DNA of 64,000 nucleotides, from the NCBI RefSeq assembly GCF_000619945.1, contig NZ_JHVC01000013.1:1-64000 (forward strand), written 5' to 3'. A model generated the notes under the pieces. That model was not told where the DNA came from. It searched no databases and saw nothing but the letters and a program-made list of their open reading frames with translations. Positions 26,186-36,291 of the stretch are shown here, in pieces. Origin of the DNA: Clostridium lundense DSM 17049 (GTDB lineage: Bacteria; Bacillota; Clostridia; Clostridiales; Clostridiaceae). The position numbers and the translations under genes are program-made. Position 1 is the first letter of the stretch. Each line of letters begins with the position of its first letter.

Positions 26186-26770
26186 CTATACTATTTCATT
26201 ATTACAAATTATTGTACTTATATATAATTTTTCTTTTTCTATTTTAGTATAAATTTCGTTTTTTCTATTTCTATCTCCTTCCCTCTGTATATTTTCTAAT
26301 TGAGGATTTTCATCGTCTTCATAATAGCTACCGGAAATTATTCCACCAAGTCCAAATATAAATATAAATATAGATAATAATATTCCAACTAAAATCTTTA
26401 CCAAAATATTTTTAGCTTTAAATTTCTTATTTTCATAATATAAATAATATATTGTTACTGGTCCTCCTATTAAAGTTAGAACTCCAGTAACCTTAGTAAA
26501 TTCTGCAAAAACAACTAGGTATATAATACTTCCTATAATAACTTTTATAATAGTTTTTAATATTCCACTTATCCCTACATTCTTTTGTTTATTTGTATTT
26601 TTTGTATGTTCTCTTATATGCTCCCTTTTATCTATAATTTCCTTTTCTCTAATCCCTTTACCTTTAAATATTGGATTTATATTTTTTTCTTCCTGCTCCT
26701 CTCTAACCTCAATATAATTTACACCAATTTCATCAAAATCTTCTTCTGATTTTCTCCATTTAAATGTCAT
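26186..26770 (-). CDS. Hypothetical membrane protein
   Basis: 194 residues with a charged, Lys/Glu-rich N-terminus (about 1-60), three hydrophobic segments (about 66-84, 88-104 and 118-140, ending GLGGIISGSYY) and a short polar C-terminus. I do not recognise a family. It stands alone on the minus strand with no clear operon partner. Probably an integral membrane protein of unknown role. Confidence 0.5.
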   Translation of the reverse strand: MTFKWRKSEEDFDEIGVNYIEVREEQEEKNINPIFKGKGIREKEIIDKREHIREHTKNTNKQKNVGISGILKTIIKVIIGSIIYLVVFAEFTKVTGVLTLIGGPVTIYYLYYENKKFKAKNILVKILVGILLSIFIFIFGLGGIISGSYYEDDENPQLENIQREGDRNRKNEIYTKIEKEKLYISTIICNNEIV

Positions 26771-26922
26771 AATCTCACCTTTCTACTCTATACATACTCT
26801 GTTTCTTTATCATTATATAGATTTTTATTAAATACAGTTAATATTTTATCTACACTTTCTATTTGAATAATCAATATTATAAAAACAAATAATATTATTA
26901 AAATAAAATTTCGGAGGTAACT

Positions 26923-27102
26923 ATGGGTAAAAGAAATAAGAAATATACTATAAGAAAAATTGAAGATAACTTATATGGTCAACCTAATAATATTACGGAT
27001 GGTACAGATGTGGATAGCTCTCCATTTCCCTTTACTGAAGAAAATTATAACTCCAATGAACAATATCATTATGGTGCCATTGATAGCAATAGACCCCTTT
27101 AA
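26923..27102 (+). CDS. Small hypothetical protein (59 aa)
   Basis: 59 residues starting MGKRNKKYTIRKIEDNLYGQ and ending GAIDSNRPL. Basic N-terminus, acidic and Asn-rich remainder with aromatic residues, no hydrophobic segment. A GGAGGTAACT ribosome binding site directly before ATG and a terminator hairpin right after the stop make it a convincing gene despite its size. Not recognised. Confidence 0.6.
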   Translation: MGKRNKKYTIRKIEDNLYGQPNNITDGTDVDSSPFPFTEENYNSNEQYHYGAIDSNRPL

Positions 27103-27119
27103 ATTTGGGGTTCTTTTTT
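27091..27119. terminator. Terminator hairpin between convergent genes
   Basis: AGACCCC pairs with GGGGTTCT across AT-rich loop, followed on the plus strand by TTTTTT. Confidence 0.65.
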
Positions 27120-27121
27120 CC

Positions 27122-28480
27122 TTACATTCCTTGTGTCTTTTTTATTATATTTATTAACTCCTCTTTATTATTTAATTCTGGATTTTCCATAACTATTTCT
27201 AATAATTCATTTAACATTTTACCTATTTCTTTTCCTTGAGCTAATCCTAATTCAATTAAGTCTTTACCATTAACATCCAAATCTTTTAAGCTAAAACATT
27301 GCCTTTGCTGCAAAATACTATTTAATTTTTTCTCTATTTCTAGTAATTTCATATGTCTTTCTTCATAAAACCTTGGATTTTGGGCTTTTATATCAGCTTC
27401 TTTTACTTTTAATAAATCTACAAATAATTCCTCACCTATTTTATTCAATAACTTTTTAATAGATTTATTACTATATACTTCATAATCATGGCATTGTATT
27501 AAAGTATATACTCTTTCTATTGTTTTGTTATCATACTTCATTCTTTTAAGAATTTCTCTTGCCTTTTCTGCCGACTTATGTGCATGTATATAAAAATGAT
27601 CTATTCCTAATTCATCTGTAGTTTTGCACTGAGGTTTACAAATATCATGCAACAACATTGTTAACCTTAAATACAAATTCTTTTCAATATTTTCTACACT
27701 ACAAATCAAATGAGTTGCAACATCAAAAATATGATAAGGATTATTTTGAGAAGTAGCCTCACATATATCATATTCAGGCAAGAAATGCGTCATTAGCCCA
27801 TAACAATTTAAGCTATGTATTTTATCTACATTATCTGATAAAAGTATCTTATCAAACTCCTCTTTAATTCTCTCCACAGACACAAATCTAATATTACTAC
27901 TCAAAGATCTTATAGCATTTTCTGTGTTATCTTCAATTTTAAAACCTAACTGTGCTGAAAATCTCACAGCTCTCATCATTCTTAAAGCATCTTCTGAAAA
28001 TCTTTTTAAAGGCTTTCCTACGCATCTGATAATTTCGTTTTCCAAATCTTTAATTCCTTCAAAATAGTCTACTACTCCTTCAGTATGATTATAGGCCATA
28101 GCATTTATAGTAAAATCTCTGCGACTTAAATCCTCTTTCAAACTAGTTGTAAATTCTACTTTATCAGGATGTCTACCATCTAAATATTCCCCGTCAATCC
28201 TATAAGTAGTTACTTCATAACCTATATTATCCATCATTATTGTAACTGTTCCATGTTTAATTCCTGTTTCTATAACTTTAAATCCTCTATGTTGAAAAAT
28301 CTCTTCCACTTGCTCCGCTTTAGCATTTGTTGTAATATCCCAATCATTAGGTATTTTATTTAATATACTATCTCTAACACACCCACCTACAACATATGAC
28401 TCATAATTAGCTTCTTCTAAAGTATTTATAATAAATTCCACTGATTTAGGTATATTTATCTTCATATGTTTATTAATCAC
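27122..28480 (-). CDS. cca: CCA-adding enzyme (tRNA nucleotidyltransferase)
   Basis: 452 residues. Class II CCA enzyme head domain with VVGGCVRDSIL and NDWDITTNAK (catalytic Asp pair), RRDFTINAMA, the flexible-loop/templating segment EDALRMMRAVRFSAQ, and a C-terminal HD domain (LLHDICKPQ, HAHKSAEKAREIL). It builds or repairs the 3' CCA of tRNAs. It starts with GTG behind AGGAG and overlaps the upstream nucleotidyltransferase gene by 8 bp, forming a two-gene operon. Confidence 0.93.
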   Translation of the reverse strand: MINKHMKINIPKSVEFIINTLEEANYESYVVGGCVRDSILNKIPNDWDITTNAKAEQVEEIFQHRGFKVIETGIKHGTVTIMMDNIGYEVTTYRIDGEYLDGRHPDKVEFTTSLKEDLSRRDFTINAMAYNHTEGVVDYFEGIKDLENEIIRCVGKPLKRFSEDALRMMRAVRFSAQLGFKIEDNTENAIRSLSSNIRFVSVERIKEEFDKILLSDNVDKIHSLNCYGLMTHFLPEYDICEATSQNNPYHIFDVATHLICSVENIEKNLYLRLTMLLHDICKPQCKTTDELGIDHFYIHAHKSAEKAREILKRMKYDNKTIERVYTLIQCHDYEVYSNKSIKKLLNKIGEELFVDLLKVKEADIKAQNPRFYEERHMKLLEIEKKLNSILQQRQCFSLKDLDVNGKDLIELGLAQGKEIGKMLNELLEIVMENPELNNKEELINIIKKTQGM

Positions 28481-29516
28481 TTTTTAGCACACTCCTGTTA
28501 ATCTCCATTACTAAATCATTTACTTCATTCATATTAGGATTCTCGGGTAAATTTGTATGTTCTTTTGCATAATTAAATCTTTTAATATAAGGATCTAATA
28601 AATCAAATACAAAACTATAATCATCTTCTCCATTAGCTTTTTTAGTTACATATTTACCATTTTTTAAATCCAGTAAAAACCCTCTATCTTCTTCTCTATA
28701 AGTATTTATACCCTTTTCTTCTAATATCTCAGTACCCATTATATATAATCTAAATAAATGACTTATATGTTTATTTAAATGTAGCTTATCTTTCTTATTA
28801 TTTCTATGATTTAATTTATCATAATCATTTATAATATTAAAAATGTCACTATAAATATTTTTGAAATCTCTTAAAGGATACCTGTTTAATATTATATCCA
28901 TAAAAATTTCTTCTTCATAGGTTTCTTTTTGAGATTTATCAATATAAAGATGCAGCTTATTCTCCTCTTTTATATCTTTAAATCTATCACTTAACTTTAA
29001 GAACATAGAATTTATAGTTTCTAAAATATGCTTTTCCTTTTCTTTCTTAGAGTAACTATCTCTAGCCAAAGCATTCTCCAATCTTCTTAATTGTGAATTA
29101 GCATATCCACTAAAACTTGAAATTGCTTTCTGTGATAAAAATATATTCGCATTATCTTTTAAAAGTCTTCCTTCTCTTTTTAAAACAAAATAATGATCCT
29201 CTTTACATCCTAGTATCTCTATTGTATTAGGATTACAATTGCATAACAATTCTATTATTTGAGATAAAGTATAAATAACTGTATCCGTTTCTCTGTCTTC
29301 ATAAGGTTTATCCCTACACTTCATAGTTAATATTTCTTCTCTTGTATTACAGGCTATTCCTCTTATATCTATATCACTATTTTCATCATTTAATCCATAA
29401 GAATAACTTCCACCTAAAGTTAGCAAGATTATATTATTATTTAAATTGCTATTATTCCTTAAAAAACCATATTCATTTGAATTAAGTTTTTCTTTTATTT
29501 TATCTATATTCATCAT
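28473..29516 (-). CDS. Predicted nucleotidyltransferase (COG3541-like)
   Basis: 347 residues. The N-terminal DNA-polymerase-beta-type fold has TLGGSYSYGLNDENSDIDIRG (GS-x-Y-G and DxD catalytic motif near residues 35-53). The helical remainder resembles the YcgL/COG3541 family. Its overlap with cca suggests a role in RNA or tRNA metabolism, but this is inference. GGGAAAAGC precedes a doubled ATG (29516 or 29513). Confidence 0.72.
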   Translation of the reverse strand: MMNIDKIKEKLNSNEYGFLRNNSNLNNNIILLTLGGSYSYGLNDENSDIDIRGIACNTREEILTMKCRDKPYEDRETDTVIYTLSQIIELLCNCNPNTIEILGCKEDHYFVLKREGRLLKDNANIFLSQKAISSFSGYANSQLRRLENALARDSYSKKEKEKHILETINSMFLKLSDRFKDIKEENKLHLYIDKSQKETYEEEIFMDIILNRYPLRDFKNIYSDIFNIINDYDKLNHRNNKKDKLHLNKHISHLFRLYIMGTEILEEKGINTYREEDRGFLLDLKNGKYVTKKANGEDDYSFVFDLLDPYIKRFNYAKEHTNLPENPNMNEVNDLVMEINRSVLKSD

Positions 29517-29615
29517 GCTTTTCCCTTTCTTGCCATTTATCTGTTTCTTTTAATTTCGTTGTAATTATTATAAACATAAGACAATACAATGTAAAATTTA
29601 AAAATTTTTCAAATA

Positions 29616-29650
29616 ACAAACGCTGAAAAACTTAGTTTTTCAGCGTTTGT
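29616..29650 (-). terminator. Terminator of the hexuronate operon
   Basis: A 16-bp perfect stem (29616-29631 with 29635-29650, loop of 3), followed leftwards by TATTTGAAAAATTTTT, 10 bp after the uxuB stop. Confidence 0.8.
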
Positions 29651-29660
29651 TTGTGTTTAA

Positions 29661-31268
29661 TTATTTGCAATATTTCTTTAATGTTGAACGAACAGCGCCT
29701 TCTCCAGCAATTAATTCTTTGAAGTAGCTTTCGATTTTTTCGCCTAAACCTACTTCATATAAATCAACACCGAAGATTGCTTTATTAGATAAAATCTTCA
29801 TTAAAGTTTCATGAATATTTTCAATATTACCTAGTTTAACATTATCTATTATTGGAGTTACTGATGAAAGTAAAGGATCTGGACTTAATTCAAATTTATT
29901 TCCTTTATCATCTATAGCCATTAGATAACGACACCATCCTGCTATAACAAGGGGTATAAATGTTAAGTCTTTAACATCTAACTCAGTATTTTTAACATAG
30001 GCTTTTATAGTTTCACCAAAACGTATACCTAATTTTTGTGAAGTATCACAAGCAATTCTTTGTGGTGTATCAGGCATAAATGGATTTGGTAAACGTACTT
30101 TCATCACTTCATCTATAAAATCATTAGGTGATATAATTCCTGGGTTTACTACAACAGGTAACCCTTCCTTATAACCTATATTTTTTATTAATGTTACAAG
30201 CTCCTCATCATTCATTTCATCAGATATTTTAGTGTAAGACAATAAGCATCCATAAACAGCTAGCGCTGTGTGAAGAGGATTTAAACAAGTACACACTTTC
30301 ATCTTTTCTACCTTGTCTACAACTTCTTTATCTGTGTAAATAATTCCCCCTTTATCTAGTGGAAGACGACCATTTTTAAAATTGTCTTCAATAACTAAAT
30401 ACTGAGGCTCTTCCGCATTAACAAAAGATGCAATATATGTGTCCTTTGAAGTTGTAATAGCTTCTGTATCTTCAAAACCTACTTCTTTTAACATATTTTT
30501 AACAGACTGAGCAGGTCTTGGTGTAATTTTATCTATCATAGTCCATGGATAAGATAGCTTCTCACTTACATAAGTCAAGAATTCAGCTTCTACTAATTTG
30601 TTATCCACCAAATACTTTGCAAAAGTTGTAATAGCATTTTCTAGCTTAGTACCATTGTGTGAACAGTTATCCATACTTACTAATGTTAATGGTAATTTTC
30701 CACCCTTAAATCTTTCATAACATAATGCTACTAGTTTACCAATATAGCTCCTTGCAGAAAAAGGACCATTATTAAAATCATTTTCTACATCCTTTAAAAA
30801 CTCATCTTTTCCATTCTTTAAACTATAACCTTTTTCTGTAATTGTAAAAGAAACCATTTTTAAAGTTTTGCTTTTAAATATTTCTTTTAATCTATTCCAG
30901 TCATTTAAATTATTTGTGTCTACACATAAAGATTCTGCAATACTTCCTATTACTTTTTTCTCTAATGTTCCGTTAACCTTTAGTGTTACTAAAACATTTA
31001 GATTATCATATTTTTTATAGCTTTTTTCAATTATCTCATAGTCATATCCTTCAGCTACTATTATGCCTGTATTTAATATTCCTCTATTTAATAGATCTTG
31101 GCAAACTGCTGCTGGAAAAGCACGAAATATATTTCCTGCACCAAAATGTATCCATTCTGGATTTTCTTTAGTATTCTTTATCATTTTATCTCTATCAAAT
31201 TTAGGTAACTCAAAACCAGCTTCTTCCCAAATTTTATTATTCCTTAATTCCTCTTGCGTAAGTTTCAA
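29661..31268 (-). CDS. uxuB: Fructuronate reductase (mannitol dehydrogenase family)
   Basis: 535 residues, polyol-specific long-chain dehydrogenase: N-terminal Rossmann part with GAGNIFRAF, central VSMDNCSHNG and KITPRPAQ, C-terminal catalytic helices with NPLHTALAVYG. It reduces D-fructuronate to D-mannonate with NADH. It could also be the tagaturonate enzyme UxaB, but its place directly behind the mannonate dehydratase gene favours UxuB. Last gene of the operon, 24 bp after uxuA. Confidence 0.85.
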   Translation of the reverse strand: MKLTQEELRNNKIWEEAGFELPKFDRDKMIKNTKENPEWIHFGAGNIFRAFPAAVCQDLLNRGILNTGIIVAEGYDYEIIEKSYKKYDNLNVLVTLKVNGTLEKKVIGSIAESLCVDTNNLNDWNRLKEIFKSKTLKMVSFTITEKGYSLKNGKDEFLKDVENDFNNGPFSARSYIGKLVALCYERFKGGKLPLTLVSMDNCSHNGTKLENAITTFAKYLVDNKLVEAEFLTYVSEKLSYPWTMIDKITPRPAQSVKNMLKEVGFEDTEAITTSKDTYIASFVNAEEPQYLVIEDNFKNGRLPLDKGGIIYTDKEVVDKVEKMKVCTCLNPLHTALAVYGCLLSYTKISDEMNDEELVTLIKNIGYKEGLPVVVNPGIISPNDFIDEVMKVRLPNPFMPDTPQRIACDTSQKLGIRFGETIKAYVKNTELDVKDLTFIPLVIAGWCRYLMAIDDKGNKFELSPDPLLSSVTPIIDNVKLGNIENIHETLMKILSNKAIFGVDLYEVGLGEKIESYFKELIAGEGAVRSTLKKYCK

Positions 31269-31292
31269 GGCATTCTCCTCCTTGCATTTTGA

Positions 31293-32366
31293 CTATTTTG
31301 TTTTATTTGATTTTTTAATTGCTTCTTCTAATCCATTTAAATAAGCTGCTCCTAATGCACGATCATATAATCCATATCCTGGCATTGCAACTTCACCCCA
31401 AATAGCGCGACCGTGGTCTGGACGTACTGGACCATCAAATCCAATCTCACATAATGTTTTCATTATTTCATACATATCTAATGAACCATCTTTTGATAAA
31501 TGCGCTGCTTCATCAAATTTGCCTGGTGCATGGTGAATTATATTACGTACATGTGCAAAATGAATTCTTCCTTTTGCAGCACGAATTATATCACAAATAT
31601 CATTATTAGGATTTGATCCTAAAGAGCCTGTACATAAAGTAAGTCCATTAAATTTTGCATCTACTGCCTTTAAAAGCTTTAAGATATTTTCTTTATTATT
31701 TATAATTCTTGGCAAATCAAATACAGGCCATGCAGGATCATCTGGATGAATTGCCATCATTATATTATATTTTTCACAAACTGGACGAATTCTATTTAAA
31801 AAGTATACAAGGTTATCAAATAGTTTCTCATTGTTTACATTTTTATATTTTTCAAATAATTCTTTTACATGTTCTAATCTTTCTGGTTCCCAACCTGGCA
31901 TTACAAATCCATTACTATTATTATCAATTTCTTTAAACATTTTTTCAGGATCAATTTTATCTATTAAGTCTTGATCATATGATAAAACAGTAGATCCATC
32001 TGCTCTTTTCTTTGCCAAATCTGAACGAGTCCAGTCAAATACAGGCATAAAATTATAACAAACCATATTAATACCTGCTTTACCTAAGTTCTCTAGAGTC
32101 ACTATATAGTTTTTAATAAATTTTTCTCTTTCAGGTAATCCTATTTTGATAGAGTCATGTATATTTACACTTTCTATTCCTTCTATTTTAAGGCCGCTTG
32201 CTTCAACTTCTTCTTTTAACTTTAGAATATTTTCTAGAGGCCATACTTCTCCAGCAGGAATATCATAAAGTGTTGTAATAACACCTGTAACGTTAGGGAT
32301 TTGTCTTATTTGTTCAAGAGTAACTGAATCATGTTTGCTGCCAAACCATCTTAATGTCATTTTCAT
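31293..32366 (-). CDS. uxuA: Mannonate dehydratase
   Basis: 357 residues, xylose-isomerase-like barrel. It converts D-mannonate to 2-keto-3-deoxygluconate with Mn2+ or Fe2+. Family motifs: MTLRWFGSKHD at the N-terminus, NVTGVITTLYDIP, VCYNFMPVFDWTR, IHPDDPAWPVF, LCTGSLGSNP, HFAHVRNI and RPDHGRAIWGE with metal ligands. Located between the TRAP transporter genes and uxuB, all on one strand; GGAGG RBS. Confidence 0.95.
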   Translation of the reverse strand: MKMTLRWFGSKHDSVTLEQIRQIPNVTGVITTLYDIPAGEVWPLENILKLKEEVEASGLKIEGIESVNIHDSIKIGLPEREKFIKNYIVTLENLGKAGINMVCYNFMPVFDWTRSDLAKKRADGSTVLSYDQDLIDKIDPEKMFKEIDNNSNGFVMPGWEPERLEHVKELFEKYKNVNNEKLFDNLVYFLNRIRPVCEKYNIMMAIHPDDPAWPVFDLPRIINNKENILKLLKAVDAKFNGLTLCTGSLGSNPNNDICDIIRAAKGRIHFAHVRNIIHHAPGKFDEAAHLSKDGSLDMYEIMKTLCEIGFDGPVRPDHGRAIWGEVAMPGYGLYDRALGAAYLNGLEEAIKKSNKTK

Positions 32367-32389
32367 AGTTTTTTCCTCCTTAGTTTACA

Positions 32390-33700
32390 TTATTTCTTAT
32401 ATCCCATTAATAAAGGTAACCACATAGAAACCTTAGGTATATATGTTGTAAGCATCAATACAACAAAAATAGCTACATAATATGGTATTAATTTCTTCAT
32501 TACGTTTTCAATTTTTGTCTTTGCTACCTTAACACCAACAAACAGTATATTTCCTACTGGTGGTGTAATTGTACCTATACATAAATTGAATGTTATCATT
32601 ATTCCAAATTGAATTGCTGACATTCCAAAGCTCTTACATATTGGTAAGAAAATAGGTGTAAATATAAGGATTGCAGGTGTTATATCCATGAAAGTTCCTA
32701 CAAATAATAGTACAATATTAATAATTAATAATATTACTATAGGATTATTACTAATACTTAATAATGACTTTGAAATAGCTGCAGGAATTCCAGTAAAAGC
32801 CATAACCCATGCCATTATACTTGATACACCAATCAAAAATACTATTATTCCAGTCATTTCAGCACTGTCTTTAAAAATTTCATACAAATCTTTAAATTTT
32901 ATTGTTTTATAGAAGAATAAAGATAATATTAAACTATAAACAACGGCTACTACTGAGCCCTCTGTAGCTGTAAATATACCAGCAATAATTCCACCAATAA
33001 CAATTAAAATTAATAATAAACTTGGTATTGCTTCTAATGTTATTTTTGCCGCTTGTTTTAAAGTAACACGTTCTGTGCTACGATATCCCTTTTGACGTGC
33101 TATAAAATATGCAACTATCATACAACTAAGTCCCCATAAAATTCCTGGAATATATCCTGCCATAAATAATGCTGCTACTGAAGTTCCACCACTTACAAGA
33201 GAATAGGTTATAAGTACATTACTTGGAGGTATTAATAGTCCTGTTGGTGCGGTTGCTATATTTATAGTAGCCATATAATCACGATCATAGCCATCTTTTT
33301 CAGCAATTGGTCCTATCATAGAACCCATAGCTGATGCTGCTGCAACACCTGAACCTGAAATAGCTCCAAACATCATATTTGCAATTGAGTTTGTATGTGC
33401 TAATGCACCTGGTACTCTACCAGTTAAAATTTTAGCAAAATTTATTAATCTTATTGCTATTCCACCTTTATTCATAATATTACCGGCTAAAATGAAGAAT
33501 GGTATTGCTATTAATGTAAATACGGATATTCCTGAAAAGGTTCTTTGTGCCCCTGTTAAAACAGCAGCATCAAAATTTAATGTTGGTAATATAGCTAGTA
33601 TTGAAGATATACCTAATGCAATTGAAATTGGAATACCTCCAAGTAATAAAATTATTAAAGAAAATGCTATTATTAGTCCTGATACTAACGCTATACTCAT
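32390..33700 (-). CDS. TRAP transporter large permease (DctM)
   Basis: 436 residues, about 12 helices, DctM/SiaM family, with PISIALGISS, FHxLAIPFFILAGNIM-like AIPFFILAGNIMNKGGIA and GSGVAAASAMGSMIGPIAEKDG. With the DctQ and DctP genes immediately upstream it makes a Na+-driven TRAP system. The setting inside the hexuronate operon points to glucuronate/galacturonate or related sugar acids as substrate. Confidence 0.9.
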   Translation of the reverse strand: MSIALVSGLIIAFSLIILLLGGIPISIALGISSILAILPTLNFDAAVLTGAQRTFSGISVFTLIAIPFFILAGNIMNKGGIAIRLINFAKILTGRVPGALAHTNSIANMMFGAISGSGVAAASAMGSMIGPIAEKDGYDRDYMATINIATAPTGLLIPPSNVLITYSLVSGGTSVAALFMAGYIPGILWGLSCMIVAYFIARQKGYRSTERVTLKQAAKITLEAIPSLLLILIVIGGIIAGIFTATEGSVVAVVYSLILSLFFYKTIKFKDLYEIFKDSAEMTGIIVFLIGVSSIMAWVMAFTGIPAAISKSLLSISNNPIVILLIINIVLLFVGTFMDITPAILIFTPIFLPICKSFGMSAIQFGIMITFNLCIGTITPPVGNILFVGVKVAKTKIENVMKKLIPYYVAIFVVLMLTTYIPKVSMWLPLLMGYKK

Positions 33701-33714
33701 ATTAAGACCCTCCT

Positions 33715-34200
33715 TTATCTAGAATTTTCTGATTTCAACTGTAAAATCAATTCATTTATATTAATAATATTGTAGATTACTGTTAAAACTCCACTTATAG
33801 GAACTATAATGTATATATATGACATATGAATTCCTAAGGAAGCTGTAATTTGTAAGGTTGTAAGTTTTGTAATTTGAATTCCTCCATAAACAAGCACTAC
33901 AGCTGAAAAAATTAAAACTAATATTTCTGAAATAATACTTAAAATTATTCCAGCCTTTCCCTTGAATAGGTTTGCAACGAATTCCATTCTCATATGATCA
34001 CGTTTTCCAAAAACTAAAGCAGATGCAAGTAATGCCATCCATGTAAATGAAAATGTCAATAATTCTTCTGAAATTGTACTAGGAGAGTTGAATACATATC
34101 TTGTTATAATCTGATAAGTTCCTATAACTGTTATAAATGCAAATAAAGCTATACATATTATTTCTAACACTTTATTTATCTTCATTTTTAAAGTCTTCAT
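33715..34200 (-). CDS. TRAP transporter small permease (DctQ)
   Basis: 161 residues, four helices, DctQ family (EELLTFSFTWMALLASALVFGKRDHMRMEF is the conserved loop between helices 2 and 3). It is the small membrane subunit that partners DctM. Spacing of 1 bp to dctP and 14 bp to dctM shows co-translation. Confidence 0.88.
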   Translation of the reverse strand: MKTLKMKINKVLEIICIALFAFITVIGTYQIITRYVFNSPSTISEELLTFSFTWMALLASALVFGKRDHMRMEFVANLFKGKAGIILSIISEILVLIFSAVVLVYGGIQITKLTTLQITASLGIHMSYIYIIVPISGVLTVIYNIININELILQLKSENSR

Positions 34201-34201
34201 A

Positions 34202-35224
34202 TTATTTTCTCTCCTTTACTTGCTTATTTACTTCTTGAATTCTGTCATATATAGGCTGTAATTTTTTATTTTTTGCTAATAATTCTTTATGTAATGGTAA
34301 TACTTTTTCTTTAAATGGTTCTATATCAGTATCTATAAATTTAACTCCCATAGACTTTGCTTGATCAATAGCACTCTTTATCTGAGTATCCCATTGTGAA
34401 CGTTCAACTCTTGTAGCTTCTTCAGCAGCTTCATCAAATATCTTTCTTTCTTCAGGAGGTAAGCTATTTAACAATTTAACATTTCCTATTAATAAATCAG
34501 GAACCATTTGATGTTGATTATATGAATAATATTTAGCAACTTCTCCATGTTTATTGTTAGTTAACGCTAATTCATTATTTTCCGCACCATCAATTACTCC
34601 CTGCTGTATAGCTGTATATACTTCACCAAAACTCATAGGTGCTGCAGCAGCTCCAAATAAATCCATCATTCTTACATTAGTAGGACTTTGCTGAACACGA
34701 ATTTTTTTACCTTTTAAATCATCAGGAGTTTTTATAGCTGTTTTAGCATAAAAGTTTCTAGTACCTGCCTCAAACCATGTAACTGATTCAAAGCCAGCAG
34801 CTTCTGTAGATTTATAAATGCTGCTCATTAAATCTTTATCTTCCATAACCTTATGATAAGCGTCTACACTATCAAATAGATAAGGTGTACTAAATATTTG
34901 GTAAACATTATCAAAAGTTTCAAGATTACCAGTACTGCAAACTGCAAAATCAATTGCTCCTGTTTGAACTAATTCTATTACCTTTACAGAAGGTCCTAAT
35001 AATTCATTAGGGAAAATTTGAACATCATACTTGTCCCCTAATCTGGATTCTACATATTTTTCAAATGCCAATAGTCCTAAATGGTCAGGATGAGCTTCTG
35101 ATTGTCCATGAGATATACGAATAATTCGTTTTCCACTAGTAACACTACTGCACCCAGTCAAACTAAAAGCTAAAATTGAAACTAATAGACCTACAGCTAT
35201 AGTTTTTTTCATAAACTTTAACAT
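34202..35224 (-). CDS. TRAP transporter substrate-binding lipoprotein (DctP)
   Basis: 340 residues. Lipoprotein signal peptide with lipobox SLTGC, then the DctP fold: HGQSEAHPDHLGLLAFEKYV, VIELVQTGAIDFAVCSTGN, TWFEAGTRNFYAK and DLKGKKIRVQQSPTNVRMM (with the substrate-carboxylate Arg). It captures sugar acids outside the membrane for DctQM. In the hexuronate operon, with about 100 bp of AT-rich spacer before kdgK upstream. Confidence 0.9.
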   Translation of the reverse strand: MLKFMKKTIAVGLLVSILAFSLTGCSSVTSGKRIIRISHGQSEAHPDHLGLLAFEKYVESRLGDKYDVQIFPNELLGPSVKVIELVQTGAIDFAVCSTGNLETFDNVYQIFSTPYLFDSVDAYHKVMEDKDLMSSIYKSTEAAGFESVTWFEAGTRNFYAKTAIKTPDDLKGKKIRVQQSPTNVRMMDLFGAAAAPMSFGEVYTAIQQGVIDGAENNELALTNNKHGEVAKYYSYNQHQMVPDLLIGNVKLLNSLPPEERKIFDEAAEEATRVERSQWDTQIKSAIDQAKSMGVKFIDTDIEPFKEKVLPLHKELLAKNKKLQPIYDRIQEVNKQVKERK

Positions 35225-35325
35225 ATTGTTCCTCCCTCTTTACATATCACAAATTTTAATAATATAATGATAAAATATAAATTTTTAATAAATAACTTTA
35301 GGATAATAATTAAAGTACAAATATA

Positions 35326-36273
35326 TTATCTATCTATAACTTTCTTTTTTCCCATAAAGGCCATAAGCTGATCTAAATAAGGAAAACCTTCCATATCACC
35401 TTGAACAAGAGTAGCCATAGCCCCTACTCCATTACCATACTTACCACATTCTTCAATACTTAATTTTTTTAATATTCCTGATAAAAAACCTGCTGCAAAG
35501 CCATCTCCTGCTCCAACAGTGTCCACAGGTTTATCGATTGAATATCCATTTACATAAACACCTTTATCTTTATTTGCCACATAACATCCATCTGCTCCAA
35601 GCTTTACTGCTACTATATTTGAACCCATATCTATAAATTTTTGTGCTATTTCTTTTTCATCGCTAGTACCTAAAAGCATTTCGCCTTCTGAAATTCCTGG
35701 TAAAACTATATCTGACATCTTTGCTATATCTAAAAGTATTGGCCTTGCTTCCTCCAATGTCCATAACTTTAATCTAATATTGGGGTCAAATGAAATAGTT
35801 ATTCCATTTTCTTTTGCTATATTTAACACTTTAAAAACTACATCTTTTGCACTCTTTGATAAAGCTGAAGTTATACCTGTAATATGAATTATCTTAGCTT
35901 GTCTTATATATTCCAAATCTAAATCATCTACAGATAATCTGCTGGCTGCTGAGCCTTTTCTATAATAATAAACATTAGGATCTTCACTACTAAATCTCTC
36001 TTTGAAAAGAAGTCCTGTGCTTGCTTCATCAGTAAATTTTAATTTAGAAACATCCACACCTTCTCCTCTTACAGTGTTTTGAATATATCTTCCAAACTCA
36101 TCATTTCCTAACTTTGAAAACCATGCAGACTTATGTCCAAGCCTTGCAAGTGCTATAGCTACATTAGAATCTGCTCCACCTATAGACTTATTAAAACTAT
36201 GAACATATCTTAATGGTCCATTGGAACCTGGGGTAAAAACTATCATGGTTTCTCCAAAAGTTAATACTTCCAT
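35326..36273 (-). CDS. kdgK: 2-keto-3-deoxygluconate kinase
   Basis: A PfkB/ribokinase-family sugar kinase of about 315 residues, making 2-keto-3-deoxy-6-phosphogluconate from KDG. It shows the family start LTFGETMIVF, substrate-binding GGADSNVAIALARLG, and the C-terminal DTVGAGDGFAAGF with catalytic Asp in GAGD. Starts at ATG 36273 where GAGGTG is 9 nt upstream; a GTG two codons earlier is also open. 12 bp behind kdgA. Confidence 0.9.
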   Translation of the reverse strand: MEVLTFGETMIVFTPGSNGPLRYVHSFNKSIGGADSNVAIALARLGHKSAWFSKLGNDEFGRYIQNTVRGEGVDVSKLKFTDEASTGLLFKERFSSEDPNVYYYRKGSAASRLSVDDLDLEYIRQAKIIHITGITSALSKSAKDVVFKVLNIAKENGITISFDPNIRLKLWTLEEARPILLDIAKMSDIVLPGISEGEMLLGTSDEKEIAQKFIDMGSNIVAVKLGADGCYVANKDKGVYVNGYSIDKPVDTVGAGDGFAAGFLSGILKKLSIEECGKYGNGVGAMATLVQGDMEGFPYLDQLMAFMGKKKVIDR

Positions 36274-36291
36274 ATGCACTTACACCTCTTC

